Source: Rheinheimera sp. MM224
Lineage (GTDB): Bacteria > Pseudomonadota > Gammaproteobacteria > Enterobacterales > Alteromonadaceae
DNA length: 64,000 nt
NCBI RefSeq assembly: GCF_947090785.1
Contig: NZ_OX352320.1
Location: forward strand, 2,418,001-2,482,000
Direction of reading: 5' to 3'
The number at the start of each line of letters is the position of its first letter. The stretch's first letter is position 1. The notes below the pieces were generated by a model, which was not told where the DNA came from, did no database searches, and saw only the letters and a program-made list of their open reading frames with translations. Positions 37,547 to 49,006 of this stretch are shown here, in pieces. The position numbers and the translations under genes were made by a program.

Positions 37547-38854
37547 ATGAGCATCAATCTTGAGTTTGACCGCCAGCATATCTGGCATCCGTACACCTCT
37601 TTAAGTAAACCTTTGCCTGTCTATCCTGTGGTCAGCGCCCATGGCTGTGAGCTGATGCTGGAGGATGGCAGAACTTTGGTTGATGGCACGTCGTCCTGGT
37701 GGGCAGCTATCCATGGCTACAATCATCCGGAGTTAAACCAAGCTCTGGTGGCGCAAAGTCAGAAAATGAGCCATGTGATGTTTGGCGGTATCACCCATCA
37801 GCCTGCAGTAGATTTGGCGAAGTTATTACTGGAGATGGTGCCAGAGGGGTTAACCAAAGTCTTTTTTGCCGATAGCGGATCTATTTCAGTCGAAGTAGCA
37901 ATAAAAATGGCGCTGCAATACTGGTTAGGTTTAAATCGTCCGGAAAAAAGCCGGTTACTGACCATTCAAAAAGGCTATCACGGCGATACCTTCGCCGCTA
38001 TGTCGGTGTGCGATCCAATCGACGGCATGCATTCGATGTTTAAAAATCAGATCATTCCGCAGCTATTCGCCCCTGCACCACAAAGCCATTTTGACGGCGA
38101 TTTTTTAGCAGAAGATGAGATGGCTTTGACGGCTTTATTTGAGCAACATCATCAGCAGTTGGCGGCTTTTATTCTCGAACCCATATTACAAGGGGCCGGA
38201 GGGATGCGCTTTTATCATCCGGATTACTTAAAACTGGCGCGTAAACTTTGTGATCAATACCAGGTGCTGTTGATTGCCGATGAAATAGCCACAGGTTTTG
38301 GTCGTACCGGGAAACTTTTTGCTTGTCAGCATGCAGGCATCAGCCCGGATATTATCTGTCTGGGTAAAGCCTTAACCGGCGGTTATCTGACTTTAGCGGC
38401 GACCTTGTGCAACGACAAAGTAGCGGACGGTATAGCTCAGGGCGCTGTGCCTGCGTTAATGCATGGCCCTACTTATATGGCGAATCCACTGGCCTGTGCC
38501 GTAGCGCTAAAAAGTTTGCAACTTGTGCAGCAAAACCAGTGGCCAGCACAAGTCGCCGCCATAGAGCAGCAGCTAAAGCTTGAGCTGGAGCCATGTCGTA
38601 ACTCACCTTATGTGGCTGATGTGCGGGTATTGGGCGCTATTGGTGTGGTGGAAATGAAACAGAATGTCGATGTCGCCGGCATGCAAAAAGCTTTTGTTGA
38701 ACTGGGTGTCTGGATCCGACCTTTTGGCAAACTGCTGTATCTAATGCCGCCTTATATTATTAATAAAACACAGCTGACTAAACTCACTTCTGCGCTGACA
38801 TTACTTTGCCATCAATCCCAGCAGCACGGTATAGAAGCTCTACCCGGAGCCTGA
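37547..38854 (+). CDS. bioA: Adenosylmethionine-8-amino-7-oxononanoate aminotransferase
   Basis: A 435-residue class III aminotransferase that makes 7,8-diaminopelargonate using SAM as amino donor. Motifs: [77 protein letters not shown], the PLP lysine in [14 protein letters not shown], and [16 protein letters not shown]. It stands alone on the plus strand opposite bioBFCD, the usual divergent layout. Confidence 0.96.
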   Translation: MSINLEFDRQHIWHPYTSLSKPLPVYPVVSAHGCELMLEDGRTLVDGTSSWWAAIHGYNHPELNQALVAQSQKMSHVMFGGITHQPAVDLAKLLLEMVPEGLTKVFFADSGSISVEVAIKMALQYWLGLNRPEKSRLLTIQKGYHGDTFAAMSVCDPIDGMHSMFKNQIIPQLFAPAPQSHFDGDFLAEDEMALTALFEQHHQQLAAFILEPILQGAGGMRFYHPDYLKLARKLCDQYQVLLIADEIATGFGRTGKLFACQHAGISPDIICLGKALTGGYLTLAATLCNDKVADGIAQGAVPALMHGPTYMANPLACAVALKSLQLVQQNQWPAQVAAIEQQLKLELEPCRNSPYVADVRVLGAIGVVEMKQNVDVAGMQKAFVELGVWIRPFGKLLYLMPPYIINKTQLTKLTSALTLLCHQSQQHGIEALPGA

Positions 38855-38876
38855 AGCTTTTAATCAACCCAAGCAT

Positions 38877-39251
38877 CTAATCAATAGTTGAAAAAATAAA
38901 TAACACCACGGCGCTTAAAAACAGTAGAAAAAACAAGTTTAAGCGCCAGCTATCGTCACGACGTCTGTTGCGAAACTGATGCAGCACTAAAGTGGCGGCA
39001 GTAAACACCAGACACCAGCGTACTAACACTTCCAGTTTTACCACCAATGCTTTATCCCATTCCTGATCAATGGGAATCCCCCAGTACTGCACTAAACCAC
39101 TGTTAAACTCAGGTTTGGCCAAATGCGCCAATGCCAGACCCATGATCAGCAGAAACCAGGCGCCCAAATTCAGCATGGCCAATAGTAACATCAGCCAATC
39201 TGCGCCTTTACGACGCTCTTTTGGCTTAAGATCGGGCTCTGAAGCGCTCAT
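38877..39251 (-). CDS. Conserved membrane protein of unknown function
   Basis: A 124-residue protein. A hydrophilic, basic start (SASEPDLKPKERRKG) is followed by a transmembrane hairpin (WLMLLLAMLNLGAWFLLIMG, then a loop with YWGIPIDQEWDKALVVK), a second segment (VRWCLVFTAATLVLHQF), an RNRRRDDSWR cytosolic loop and a last helix (LNLFFLLFLSAVVLFIF). No family is firmly recognised. ATG at 39251 follows GAGGAAT and is preferred over an upstream GTG. It is convergent to bioA with 22 bases between stops, and divergent from asnS. Confidence 0.75.
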   Translation of the reverse strand: MSASEPDLKPKERRKGADWLMLLLAMLNLGAWFLLIMGLALAHLAKPEFNSGLVQYWGIPIDQEWDKALVVKLEVLVRWCLVFTAATLVLHQFRNRRRDDSWRLNLFFLLFLSAVVLFIFSTID

Positions 39252-39352
39252 TTTAGAATTCCTCACAATTTTTACTTGTGTTCAGTCTTTGCCTCAGTAT
39301 GATGTCTGCTTTTGGGTTTTTACAGTTTCTTAAGTAAGTTGGAGCAGGTTGC

Positions 39353-40753
39353 ATGACGCATGCAGTAATCAAAGATGTGCTGTCTGGCCAGTATCAGGTT
39401 GGCGATACAGTCACAGTAAAAGGGTGGATCCGCACTAAGCGTGATTCCAAAGCCGGGATTTCATTTTTAGCCGTGCACGACGGCAGCTGCTTTGATGCAG
39501 TTCAGGCCGTTGCTCCGGCTGATTTGAATAATTACGAAAACGAAATTAAACGTCTGACTACAGCTTGCTCTGTCATTGTGACAGGCACTATTGCCAAGTC
39601 AGAAGGTCAGGGCCAGGCTTTTGAAATCCAGGCATCTTCTGTTGAAGTAGTTGGCTGGGTGGAAAATCCGGATACCTACCCTATGGCACCAAAACGTCAC
39701 AGTATGGAATACCTGCGTGAACAGGCGCATTTACGTGCCCGCACTAACATGGTTGGTGCTATAACCCGCGTTCGTCACTGTTTAGCTCAGGCCATTCACC
39801 GTTTCTTCCACGAACGTGGTTTCTATTGGATCAGCACGCCTATCATTACAGGTGCTGATGCTGAAGGCGCTGGTGAGATGTTCCGTGTTAGTACGCTGGA
39901 TATGGAAAACCTGCCACGTGACGACAAAGGCGCTATTGATTACAAACAGGACTTTTTCGGCAAAGAAACTTTCCTGACGGTATCAGGTCAGCTGAACGTT
40001 GAAACTTATGCCTGTGCTTTATCCAAGGTGTACACTTTCGGCCCAACTTTCCGTGCTGAAAACTCAAACACGACCCGTCATTTAGCCGAGTTCTGGATGA
40101 TTGAACCAGAAGTTGCTTACGCCGAATTAAAAGACGTAGCGCAACTGGCTGAAGACATGCTGAAGTTTGTATTTAAAGCTGTTTTAGAAGAACGTGCAGA
40201 TGATATGGCGTTTTTTGCTGAACGTGTGGACGAAAACGCGGTCAGCCGCCTGCAAAACATGATCGATTCCACCTTTGTTCGCATGGATTACACTGACGCG
40301 GTTGAGATCCTGAAAAACTGTGGTAAGAAGTTTGATTACCCTGTGGAATGGGGTGTGGATTTACAGTCTGAGCACGAACGTTACTTAGCTGAAGTGCACG
40401 TAGGTGCTCCTGTTATTCTGCAAAACTATCCAAAAGACATCAAAGCTTTCTACATGCGTATGAATGAAGACGGCAAAACTGTGGCTGCTATGGATATTCT
40501 GGCGCCTGGTATTGGTGAAATCATAGGTGGTAGTCAGCGTGAAGAGCGTTTAGAGCAGCTGGATGCCCGTATGGATCAGATGGGTCTGAATAAAGACGAC
40601 TACAGCTGGTACCGTGACCTGCGCCGCTACGGCACAGTACCTCACGCCGGTTTTGGTTTAGGTTTTGAGCGTCTGGTGTCTTATGTGACAGGTGTGGGCA
40701 ACGTACGCGACGTCATCGCCTTCCCTCGTACACCAGGTAACGCTGATTTCTAA
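39353..40753 (+). CDS. asnS: Asparagine-tRNA ligase
   Basis: A 466-residue class IIb aminoacyl-tRNA synthetase. The N-terminal OB-fold anticodon-binding domain ([20 protein letters not shown]) is followed by the catalytic core with motif 2 ([20 protein letters not shown]) and motif 3 ([15 protein letters not shown]). The sequence [11 protein letters not shown] and absence of the Asp-specific pattern favour AsnRS over AspRS. GGAG precedes the ATG at eight bases. It is a single-gene transcript closed by a strong terminator. Confidence 0.97.
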   Translation: MTHAVIKDVLSGQYQVGDTVTVKGWIRTKRDSKAGISFLAVHDGSCFDAVQAVAPADLNNYENEIKRLTTACSVIVTGTIAKSEGQGQAFEIQASSVEVVGWVENPDTYPMAPKRHSMEYLREQAHLRARTNMVGAITRVRHCLAQAIHRFFHERGFYWISTPIITGADAEGAGEMFRVSTLDMENLPRDDKGAIDYKQDFFGKETFLTVSGQLNVETYACALSKVYTFGPTFRAENSNTTRHLAEFWMIEPEVAYAELKDVAQLAEDMLKFVFKAVLEERADDMAFFAERVDENAVSRLQNMIDSTFVRMDYTDAVEILKNCGKKFDYPVEWGVDLQSEHERYLAEVHVGAPVILQNYPKDIKAFYMRMNEDGKTVAAMDILAPGIGEIIGGSQREERLEQLDARMDQMGLNKDDYSWYRDLRRYGTVPHAGFGLGFERLVSYVTGVGNVRDVIAFPRTPGNADF

Positions 40754-40784
40754 CCAGCTCTGCGAGTCAGAACTTAAAAAAGTA

Positions 40785-40812
40785 AAAAGGCCTCTTCTGA
40801 GGCCTTTTTTAT
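40785..40812. terminator. asnS terminator (bidirectional)
   Basis: AAAAAGGCCTC and GAGGCCTTTTT pair around TTCT, with a T-run on the plus strand and an A-run on the other side. The convergent TetR gene ends 14 bases away. Confidence 0.9.
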
Positions 40813-40825
40813 TACACTGAATCGC

Positions 40826-41473
40826 TTATTTATTGCTGTAAAAATTGATAAACATCCGGATAGAACTTAATAAAACAACTTCATCTACTTTGGTTTCGGT
40901 GGTCATGTTAAATACTCTTGGCCAAAATGCAAAAGCTTTAAACATCCCCCAGAACTGGGTTACAGCCAGCTGGATATCGGGAATTGTTAAAACGCCATGC
41001 TGCTGTGCCTGCGCCAACCAAAGTTCAAGCCCCCCTTCCTGACTTGCCATCCTCTGCATGGCTGCCTGAGCTTTTTCAGAACTACGGATATACTCAGCCA
41101 TCACCACCCGGGCCAGCTCTATAAAATCTTCTTGTTCATATACAGCCAGACATTGACGGCATATAGTCAATAATTGCAGCTCCGCTGACTTTGATGGATC
41201 AAAAGCGACGCTGGCAGCCGATTTGCTGCTGCGCCATAACTCAGTGGTCGCCAGTTCAAACAACTGCTCTTTGCTGACGAAGTGGTTGTATACAGTGCGT
41301 TTGGAGGCGCCAGCCAACTCCGCAATCCTGTCCATACTGGCACCAGCAAAACCAAACATACGAAATTCCTGAATGGCTGCACGCAACACATCCTGCTTTT
41401 TTTGCTCGGAACGAGTCAGCTTTGGTTCTGCTTCTGTTTTCACACTAGAGCTTCCTGAAAAAATTTCACGCAT
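40826..41473 (-). CDS. TetR/AcrR family transcriptional regulator
   Basis: A 215-residue TetR-type repressor. The N-terminal helix-turn-helix (LRAAIQEFRMFGFAGASMD, IAELAGASKRTVYNHFVSKE) is classical. The C-terminal ligand/dimer domain resembles the AefR-like subgroup (ELARVVMAEYIRSSEKAQAA). It is divergent from a metallo-beta-lactamase-fold gene. The 76-base intergenic region carries a near-perfect 27-bp palindrome plus an extra half-site, which is very likely its operator, so it should control itself and the neighbour. ATG at 41473 with GGTGAG upstream is preferred over GTG at 41485. Confidence 0.9.
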   Translation of the reverse strand: MREIFSGSSSVKTEAEPKLTRSEQKKQDVLRAAIQEFRMFGFAGASMDRIAELAGASKRTVYNHFVSKEQLFELATTELWRSSKSAASVAFDPSKSAELQLLTICRQCLAVYEQEDFIELARVVMAEYIRSSEKAQAAMQRMASQEGGLELWLAQAQQHGVLTIPDIQLAVTQFWGMFKAFAFWPRVFNMTTETKVDEVVLLSSIRMFINFYSNK

Positions 41474-41485
41474 TATTACACTCAC

Positions 41486-41536
41486 CAGTTTACTTTTGAA
41501 GCAAAATAAGTAAACTGCACAGTGTAGTTTACTTTT
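41486..41536. promoter_or_regulatory. Probable TetR operator with three half-sites
   Basis: The motif AGTTTACTT occurs at 41487 and 41526 on the plus strand, and its reverse complement AAGTAAACT at 41508. The last two form a 27-bp palindrome (41508-41534) with one mismatched pair; its inner part also has CAC/GTG symmetry. The first two form a second inverted repeat with a 12-base spacer. It lies between the divergent TetR and MBL-fold genes. Confidence 0.78.
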
Positions 41537-41549
41537 AAAGGGCCAGCTG

Positions 41550-42647
41550 ATGAGCTTTCGTCGCCACAGTGTTGCTGTTATTTTGTTACTTATAACCGGA
41601 GCCGTTATGACATCCTATTTATCTGCTACCAATGAAAACCAGAGATACATCAATAGTTCCGGCGCAAATGACGCTGGTTTTGCCAAGCTACCGCAAATTT
41701 TATGGCTGTACCTGACCAATACCAATAAAGAGCGCAGCCCGGCTTTTAACTTGCCAGTAGCCAAGATGCAATTGCCTGCAGTGGCTACTGCAGAATCGTT
41801 ACTATATAAAATCAGTCATTCCACGGTACTGATGCAACTCAATGGACACTATTGGTTAACCGATCCGGTATTTTCTGAACGCGCGTCGCCAGTGCAATGG
41901 GCGGGCCCGAAACGCTTCCATCAACTGCCCTTGCAGCTGTCTGAAGTCCCTGCTCTGGCTGGTGTTATTTTGTCGCATGACCATTACGATCACCTGGATA
42001 AGCACAGTGTGCTTGCCCTGAATGACAGAACAGAACGTTTTATTGTGCCACTAGGTGTGGATCAGCACTTGATACGTTGGGGCATTCCCCAGCAGAAAAT
42101 TATCGCGCTGGACTGGTGGCAAGACACCAGTTTGCATGGCGTCACCTTGACAGCCACTCCGGCTCAACATTTTTCCGGCCGTGGCCTGAGTGATAAAAAC
42201 AAAACCTTGTGGGCTTCGTGGGCAATAAAAACTGACGAGTTGAACCTGTTTTTCAGTGGCGACAGCGGCTATTTCTCAGGTTTTAAAACCATTGGAGAAC
42301 GGCTGGGCCCTTTTGATCTGACGTTGATTGAAACCGGGGCTTATAACGAATTATGGGCAGATATTCATATGCTGCCTGAGCAATCCTTGCGTGCGCATCT
42401 GGATGTACAAGGCAAACACATGATGCCTATTCACAACAGTAGTTTTGATTTAGCCATGCATAACTGGCATGAGCCATTGGAACGATTGGAAGCAGCGGCC
42501 AAAGCCTATCAGGTGCCTTTGCTCACGCCAGTCTTTGGTCAGGCGATATCACTGCAACAACTTGATGCTACAGCAACGCAAAAGCGCTGGTGGAAAAGTA
42601 TGATGGCCGAAACCACTCATACTGAAGAAGTGCTACGTCTGGAGTAA
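41550..42647 (+). CDS. MBL-fold metallohydrolase (RomA/NAPE-PLD-like)
   Basis: A 365-residue protein with an N-terminal hydrophobic signal or anchor (VAVILLLITGAVMTSYL) and a metallo-beta-lactamase fold. The metal motif is LSHDHYDHLD; later ligands lie in TATPAQHFSGRG, FFSGDSGYF and MMPIHNSSFDLAMHNWHEP. The pattern matches the RomA/NAPE-PLD-like branch of MBL proteins rather than true beta-lactamases. The signal suggests a periplasmic or membrane-attached location; the substrate is unknown. It is divergent from a TetR regulator and is probably repressed by it through the shared palindrome. Confidence 0.88.
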   Translation: MSFRRHSVAVILLLITGAVMTSYLSATNENQRYINSSGANDAGFAKLPQILWLYLTNTNKERSPAFNLPVAKMQLPAVATAESLLYKISHSTVLMQLNGHYWLTDPVFSERASPVQWAGPKRFHQLPLQLSEVPALAGVILSHDHYDHLDKHSVLALNDRTERFIVPLGVDQHLIRWGIPQQKIIALDWWQDTSLHGVTLTATPAQHFSGRGLSDKNKTLWASWAIKTDELNLFFSGDSGYFSGFKTIGERLGPFDLTLIETGAYNELWADIHMLPEQSLRAHLDVQGKHMMPIHNSSFDLAMHNWHEPLERLEAAAKAYQVPLLTPVFGQAISLQQLDATATQKRWWKSMMAETTHTEEVLRLE

Positions 42648-42653
42648 AACAAC

Positions 42654-42690
42654 AAAGCAACACTAAGGGTTCACTGCGGTGTTGCTTTTT
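42654..42690 (+). terminator. Terminator after the MBL-fold gene
   Basis: AAAGCAACAC pairs with GTGTTGCTTT across a 15-base loop and is followed by a T-run. Confidence 0.78.
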
Positions 42691-42718
42691 ATTGCGATGG
42701 TCAAAAACTGTGGCTTTG

Positions 42719-43023
42719 TCAGTTGCGAATTCTGTGAAAAGCAGGCTCTTCAAAGTATTGATAAAATTCATTTTCCAGCGCCTGCTTACGCTCTGTCTGG
42801 TAAGACGAGGTTTTAGACAGAGCGACACCAAAGACGTCAAGATAACTTTGTTCCATCAGCTGCTGTAACAGCGGCTTATCCACCAGTCCCAGCAACTCTC
42901 CGGCATAAAAAAGCCTTCAGCGCGGTGTTTAAGTGTCACCACATTCTGACCGGCTTTTTTTGCCTGAAATAAGCGGTCAAACTGCAGCCTGACTTCGTTG
43001 ATAAATAGGCTTTGCTGATCCAT
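42719..43023 (-). pseudogene. Small protein gene disrupted by a one-base frameshift
   Basis: From ATG at 43023 the frame reads MDQQSLFINEVRLQFDRLFQ, then AKKAGQNVVTLKHRAEGFF, and reaches a run of six T on the minus strand (42907-42912). In the zero frame it then stops early (about 55 residues). Adding one T restores a single 101-residue frame ending EEPAFHRIRN with stop at 42719-42721. The second half (YAGELLGLVDKPLLQQLMEQ, then SYLDVFGVALSKTS) has normal protein character. The likely cause is a one-base loss in a T-run (T7 to T6) or a sequencing error. A purine-rich AGCAGGGG precedes the ATG. No family is recognised. The gene ends 31 bases past the MBL-gene terminator and lies just after the nitroreductase gene on the same strand. 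Confidence 0.72.
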
Positions 43024-43051
43024 CCCCTGCTCTCAATCCTTTGAAACTAGT

Positions 43052-43612
43052 TTATTGATAGTCGCTGAAAAACTCTTCGACCGCCAAAGGCGCCTTCGCT
43101 GGCAATTCCTGAGCACAAGTGCCCAAATACAGGAAACCGACTATTTCATCGTCTTCGCCAAGCTCAAATGCCTGTTTTACAAATTCATACTGAGTGTAAG
43201 CACCAGTGCGCCAAATGCCGCCAAAACCCAAAGCAAAAGCAGCTTGTTGCATCGCCATCACAGCACAAGCAGCCGACTGGGTCTGCTCAGATAAAGGCAC
43301 TTTCGGATGATTGACACATTTAGCGATGCAGACAATCACCATTGGAGCACGCAATGGCAACTGGCGGGCGCGCTCAATCAATTCGTTAGCAACGGATGGA
43401 TCTTCTTCCAACGCCGCTTCAGCAAAAACATCCCCTAATTTTTCCAGAGATTTACGGCCGTTCACCACCACAAAACGCCAGGGTCTTAAATGACCGTGAT
43501 CAGGCACCTGCAATGCAGCTTGTTTGATAATAGCCAGAGCTTCGCCACTGGGTGCAGGTTCAGTTAAACGTGCAGAAGAATAGCGGGTCGTCAGTAATGT
43601 AACAGCATCCAT
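43052..43612 (-). CDS. Nitroreductase family protein (YdjA-like)
   Basis: A 186-residue FMN-dependent oxidoreductase that starts MDAVTLLTTRYSSARLTEPA. The FMN-binding N-terminal Arg region, DHGHLRPWRFVVVNGR, and the C-terminal ALGFGGIWRTGAY and GFLYLGTC blocks match the compact YdjA type of nitroreductase. The family reduces nitro compounds or quinones with NAD(P)H; the physiological substrate is unknown. The ATG at 43612 follows AAAGGG, so the longer frame to 43666 is rejected. Confidence 0.88.
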   Translation of the reverse strand: MDAVTLLTTRYSSARLTEPAPSGEALAIIKQAALQVPDHGHLRPWRFVVVNGRKSLEKLGDVFAEAALEEDPSVANELIERARQLPLRAPMVIVCIAKCVNHPKVPLSEQTQSAACAVMAMQQAAFALGFGGIWRTGAYTQYEFVKQAFELGEDDEIVGFLYLGTCAQELPAKAPLAVEEFFSDYQ

Positions 43613-43734
43613 AAATAAACCCTTTGATTTAGCTCGCTTAAGGCTACCAAACTTTATTTTATTCATACAACAGCTTTCGCACCCACAGCCGCTGTTTGTT
43701 CACCATCTGGGCAAAATACCCTTGCGGTGATGTG

Positions 43735-45138
43735 TTAAGACTGGAGTTGTTGATACAGAACCTGATACTGCACGGCTGATTCAGCCCAACCAAAACGTTG
43801 TTGCATACCCCGTTGTTGTATTTTTTTGTACAGGACAGCTTCGCGATATAAAGCCAAGGCTCTGTCTAAGGCTTCCAGCAGAGCTTGCACTGTGGGTTCA
43901 GAAAAACCTATACCTGTGGCTTCTTTGTCTGTCAGATCGCGCACTGTATCTTTTAAGCCACCCGTTAAACGCACTAAAGGCACAGTGCCATAACGTAGAC
44001 TGTAAATCTGATTTAAGCCACAAGGTTCAAACAAAGATGGCATCAGAAAAAAGTCACCCGCAGCTTCCAGTTGATGTGATAAAGCTTCATCAAAACCTTC
44101 AACGAAAACAAAGCGACTCGGAAATTTGTCGTTTAACGAGCGTAGTCTACTGACATAAGACTGATCGCCAGTACCCATCATCAACACTTGTGCCTCTGCT
44201 TCTGCAAGCCACTGCTCTAACGCCGGCAACAAATAAGCAAAACCTTTTTGTTCGGTGATACGGCTGACCAACACAAAAAGAGGCGTTGAGTTTTGCTCAA
44301 GATGATATCTTTGTCTCATTTCAGCTTTGCAGGCCTGCTTGCCTTCGAGTTTGCTACGACTGTATTTGGTTGTCAGATAAATATCAGTGGCCGGATCCCA
44401 TTGTTCGTAATCACAGCCATTTAAAATACCGGAGAAGTCCTCACCACGAGCCTGATACAAAGCCGCTAACCCATTCGCGGCGGGTTCAGACAATAATTCA
44501 GTGGCGTAACCTTTACTGACGGTATTGACCTTATCGGCGTAAGCTAAGCCTAAGGCCAACATACTGGAACCTGCCACAGAACTTGAGGGATAGACTTCAG
44601 TTTGCGCTCTGTCTGCAGCGGATAAGCCTTGCTGATAAGCACCATTGTGAATGGTAAACAGCATTTTGGAGCCGGGCAAAGCCTGCTGATAGAACTGTTT
44701 TAAATAATACGCCGCTATACCAGTTTGCCAGTCATGGCCATGGATCAGATCGGGTACCCAGCCTGTATCAACACAAAACTGCAACGCAGCCTTGCAGAAA
44801 AAGGCAAAACGCAAAGCGTTATCCGGGTAGGCGTGATGTCCATCATCATAAGGCCGTGGCCGACCAAAATAATCATGATGTTCAATCAGTGAGAGCGGTA
44901 CTTCAGAATTTAATACACTGCGCACAGCACAAGCCTGAGCCTGGCCACCCAGCGCAAAATAGACAGAATGCCAGTTCTCTGCAACAGGAACTGCGTAGAG
45001 ACTGCCATAACGAGGCAACAACACTCTAACTTCATGCCCTAGTTTTTGCATCTGTAACGCTAAACCCCGGCTGGCATCAGCCAAACCTCCGGTTTTAATC
45101 ACACCTTCAAATTCACTGCATAAAAACAACACGCGCAT
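43735..45138 (-). CDS. glgA: Glycogen synthase (ADP-glucose dependent)
   Basis: A 467-residue GT5 glycosyltransferase that adds glucose from ADP-glucose to the glycogen chain. The ADP-glucose-binding KTGGLAD motif is near residue 16, GHDWQTGIAAYYLKQFYQ is the GT5 block, and the C-terminal LMPSLFEPCGLNQIYSLRYG with XXGGL-type TGGLKDTV is intact. It follows glgC by 55 bases containing a hairpin. No branching enzyme gene (glgB) is seen in the window. The phosphorylase glgP lies about 30 kb away. Confidence 0.95.
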   Translation of the reverse strand: MRVLFLCSEFEGVIKTGGLADASRGLALQMQKLGHEVRVLLPRYGSLYAVPVAENWHSVYFALGGQAQACAVRSVLNSEVPLSLIEHHDYFGRPRPYDDGHHAYPDNALRFAFFCKAALQFCVDTGWVPDLIHGHDWQTGIAAYYLKQFYQQALPGSKMLFTIHNGAYQQGLSAADRAQTEVYPSSSVAGSSMLALGLAYADKVNTVSKGYATELLSEPAANGLAALYQARGEDFSGILNGCDYEQWDPATDIYLTTKYSRSKLEGKQACKAEMRQRYHLEQNSTPLFVLVSRITEQKGFAYLLPALEQWLAEAEAQVLMMGTGDQSYVSRLRSLNDKFPSRFVFVEGFDEALSHQLEAAGDFFLMPSLFEPCGLNQIYSLRYGTVPLVRLTGGLKDTVRDLTDKEATGIGFSEPTVQALLEALDRALALYREAVLYKKIQQRGMQQRFGWAESAVQYQVLYQQLQS

Positions 45139-45154
45139 TGATTATTTCCCACTA

Positions 45155-45180
45155 AAGGCCGCATTCCAATCTGCGGCCTT
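45155..45180 (-). terminator. Hairpin between glgC and glgA
   Basis: AAGGCCGCA and TGCGGCCTT form a nine-bp stem with an eight-base loop. Only a short T-run follows on the minus strand, so it may be a partial terminator or mRNA-stabilising hairpin that lowers glgA relative to glgC. Confidence 0.5.
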
Positions 45181-45193
45181 CTGGCCCGCAGTA

Positions 45194-46426
45194 TTAGTCA
45201 AATCCCACCATCGCCCCTTTTGGGATCACCACAACACCGTCAGCCGACACATGGAAACGCTGACGGTCCAGCACCGGATCTTCACCAATAATGGTGTTCG
45301 GCGCTATTTTCACGTCTTTATCGATGATAGCACGTCGAATACGGCAACCCCGACCAATATCGTTATTGCCCATCAAGACGCTTTTTTCAATATAAGCATG
45401 GCTATGCACTACGGTGTTATAACCCAAAATAGACTGATAGACGATAGCACCACTGACAATACAGCCTGAAGCCACCATGGAGCTGATCGCCTGACCTGTT
45501 CTGTTGGCTTCATCGTGCACAAACTTCGCAGGTGGCATAGGTGGCGTATAACTACGTAATGGCCAGTATTTATTGTATAAATCCAAAGGCGGTTGAACTG
45601 ATATTAAATCCATATTGGCTTCATAATATGAATCTAAAGTCCCCACATCACGCCAGTAACCTTTCGAATCTGCCTGCTCACCACGGATCACGTTGGTCGA
45701 GAAGTCATACACATACACACTGCCTTGCGGGTACATCTTCGGAATAATGTTATGACCAAAATCGTGTTTCGAATCAATTTGTGCTGCATCTTCGTTCAGT
45801 ACATCCACTAAGGTCTTAGCGTCAAAAATATAATTGCCCATAGACGCCAATACATAGTCGGGCCGGCCCGGAATAGTTTTTGGATTCGATTTAGGTTTTT
45901 CTTCAAACCCGACCATTTTGCCAGTGCTGTCGACTTCAATTACACCAAATTCATGGGCTTGAGACACATGTACAGGAATAGCAGCAACCGTTAAGAGTGC
46001 ATGGTTCTGACGATGGAAGTTCAGCATTTGCCGCACATCCATTTTATAAATATGGTCACCACCGAATACGCAGACTTCTTCAGGATCCAGGCCGTGGATC
46101 AGATGGATATTCTGGTAGACCGCATCTGCAGTGCCCAGATACCAGTGTTTACCTGTTTGCATCTGAGCAGGAATGGGATCAATAAATCTGTTAGTTAAGC
46201 CAGTCACCCGCCAGGCACGGCTTAAATGTTTCATTAATGAATGCGATTTAAACTGGGTGATGACAAAAATCTGTAATAAATCCGAATTCACAAAGTTATT
46301 CAGTACAAAATCGATAATCCTGTAATTGCCACCAAAGGGCACAGCCGGTTTGGCTCTGACTCCAGTCAAAGGTGCCAGTCTGGTCCCTTCGCCCCCCGCT
46401 AAAATCATGGTAAGTACACCAGACAT
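45194..46426 (-). CDS. glgC: Glucose-1-phosphate adenylyltransferase
   Basis: A 410-residue ADP-glucose pyrophosphorylase, the committed step of glycogen synthesis. The N-terminal nucleotidyltransferase signature AGGEGTRLAPLTGVRAKPAV and GGNYRIIDFVLNN bind ATP. VFGGDHIYKMDVRQML carries the metal Asp, and GFEEKPKSNP the glucose-1-phosphate Lys/Glu region. The C-terminal left-handed beta-helix (GCIVSGAIVYQSIL, then KSVLMGNNDIGRGCRIRRAI) is complete. It is the first gene of glgC-glgA and is followed upstream by a 400-base gene-free region. Confidence 0.96.
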   Translation of the reverse strand: MSGVLTMILAGGEGTRLAPLTGVRAKPAVPFGGNYRIIDFVLNNFVNSDLLQIFVITQFKSHSLMKHLSRAWRVTGLTNRFIDPIPAQMQTGKHWYLGTADAVYQNIHLIHGLDPEEVCVFGGDHIYKMDVRQMLNFHRQNHALLTVAAIPVHVSQAHEFGVIEVDSTGKMVGFEEKPKSNPKTIPGRPDYVLASMGNYIFDAKTLVDVLNEDAAQIDSKHDFGHNIIPKMYPQGSVYVYDFSTNVIRGEQADSKGYWRDVGTLDSYYEANMDLISVQPPLDLYNKYWPLRSYTPPMPPAKFVHDEANRTGQAISSMVASGCIVSGAIVYQSILGYNTVVHSHAYIEKSVLMGNNDIGRGCRIRRAIIDKDVKIAPNTIIGEDPVLDRQRFHVSADGVVVIPKGAMVGFD

Positions 46427-46827
46427 AAAAGTCTCCCTGTTGATAAAACCGACGATTTGAATATTATTTTTTTACTCTGTTGTTGTGAAAGCAAAGCTGA
46501 TACCACAAACCGCAGAGGTCTTAAGAATTCTTGCCACTCCATTGGAATCAACACTTCTACGAGCATTCAATTTAGGAACAACAGATGACGCAGGTATGAC
46601 AATTGTCCATTTTGGTGCAGCGTTTGAGCATCGCACCAGAATCGGACAATGCAACTATGCATACGAATGCAATCATGACCTGAGTAATAGCGGGAATTGG
46701 GTAGGCTTAGCAAGTGAAATTTAGAAAAATATATTTCACAGGGTGGATCAAAATGATGAACCTGAGAGGATTTAAACAGCTTCAACCTTAATCAACTCAG
46801 GTTGAAGCCACATATTGCCAACAAAAA
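46427..46827. other. Intergenic region without a supported gene (glgC upstream, fadH downstream)
   Basis: About 400 bases between fadH and glgC. An open frame on the plus strand (46485-46724, GTG start) and overlapping frames on the minus strand have no ribosome binding site and no recognisable protein character. Structure seen: an inverted repeat GTGAAAT (46714-46720) and ATTTCAC (46733-46739), and the hairpin at 46779-46808. No HexR-like box is present. It probably holds the glgC promoter. Confidence 0.5.
46779..46808 (-). terminator. Hairpin downstream of fadH
   Basis: GCTTCAACCT and AGGTTGAAGC form a perfect 10-bp stem with a 10-base loop, 19 bases past the fadH stop. The T-run is poor, so termination is only likely. 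Confidence 0.5.
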
Positions 46828-48921
<2,094 letters not shown>

Positions 48922-49006
48922 TTACTTACAAATTCCACCCTGAGCTTTCCCTCTAAATTCGTTAGCATAGACCTCTATTACTTTGCCGAAACTATAGGTA
49001 CATCAT

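Noticed and set aside
42568..42840. 90-residue minus-strand frame over the end of the MBL gene
   Set aside because: It crosses the MBL coding end and terminator and is out of frame with the disrupted small gene that better explains the region.
46485..46724. 79-residue frame on the plus strand upstream of glgC
   Set aside because: GTG start without ribosome binding site, no recognisable protein pattern, and competing frames on the other strand.
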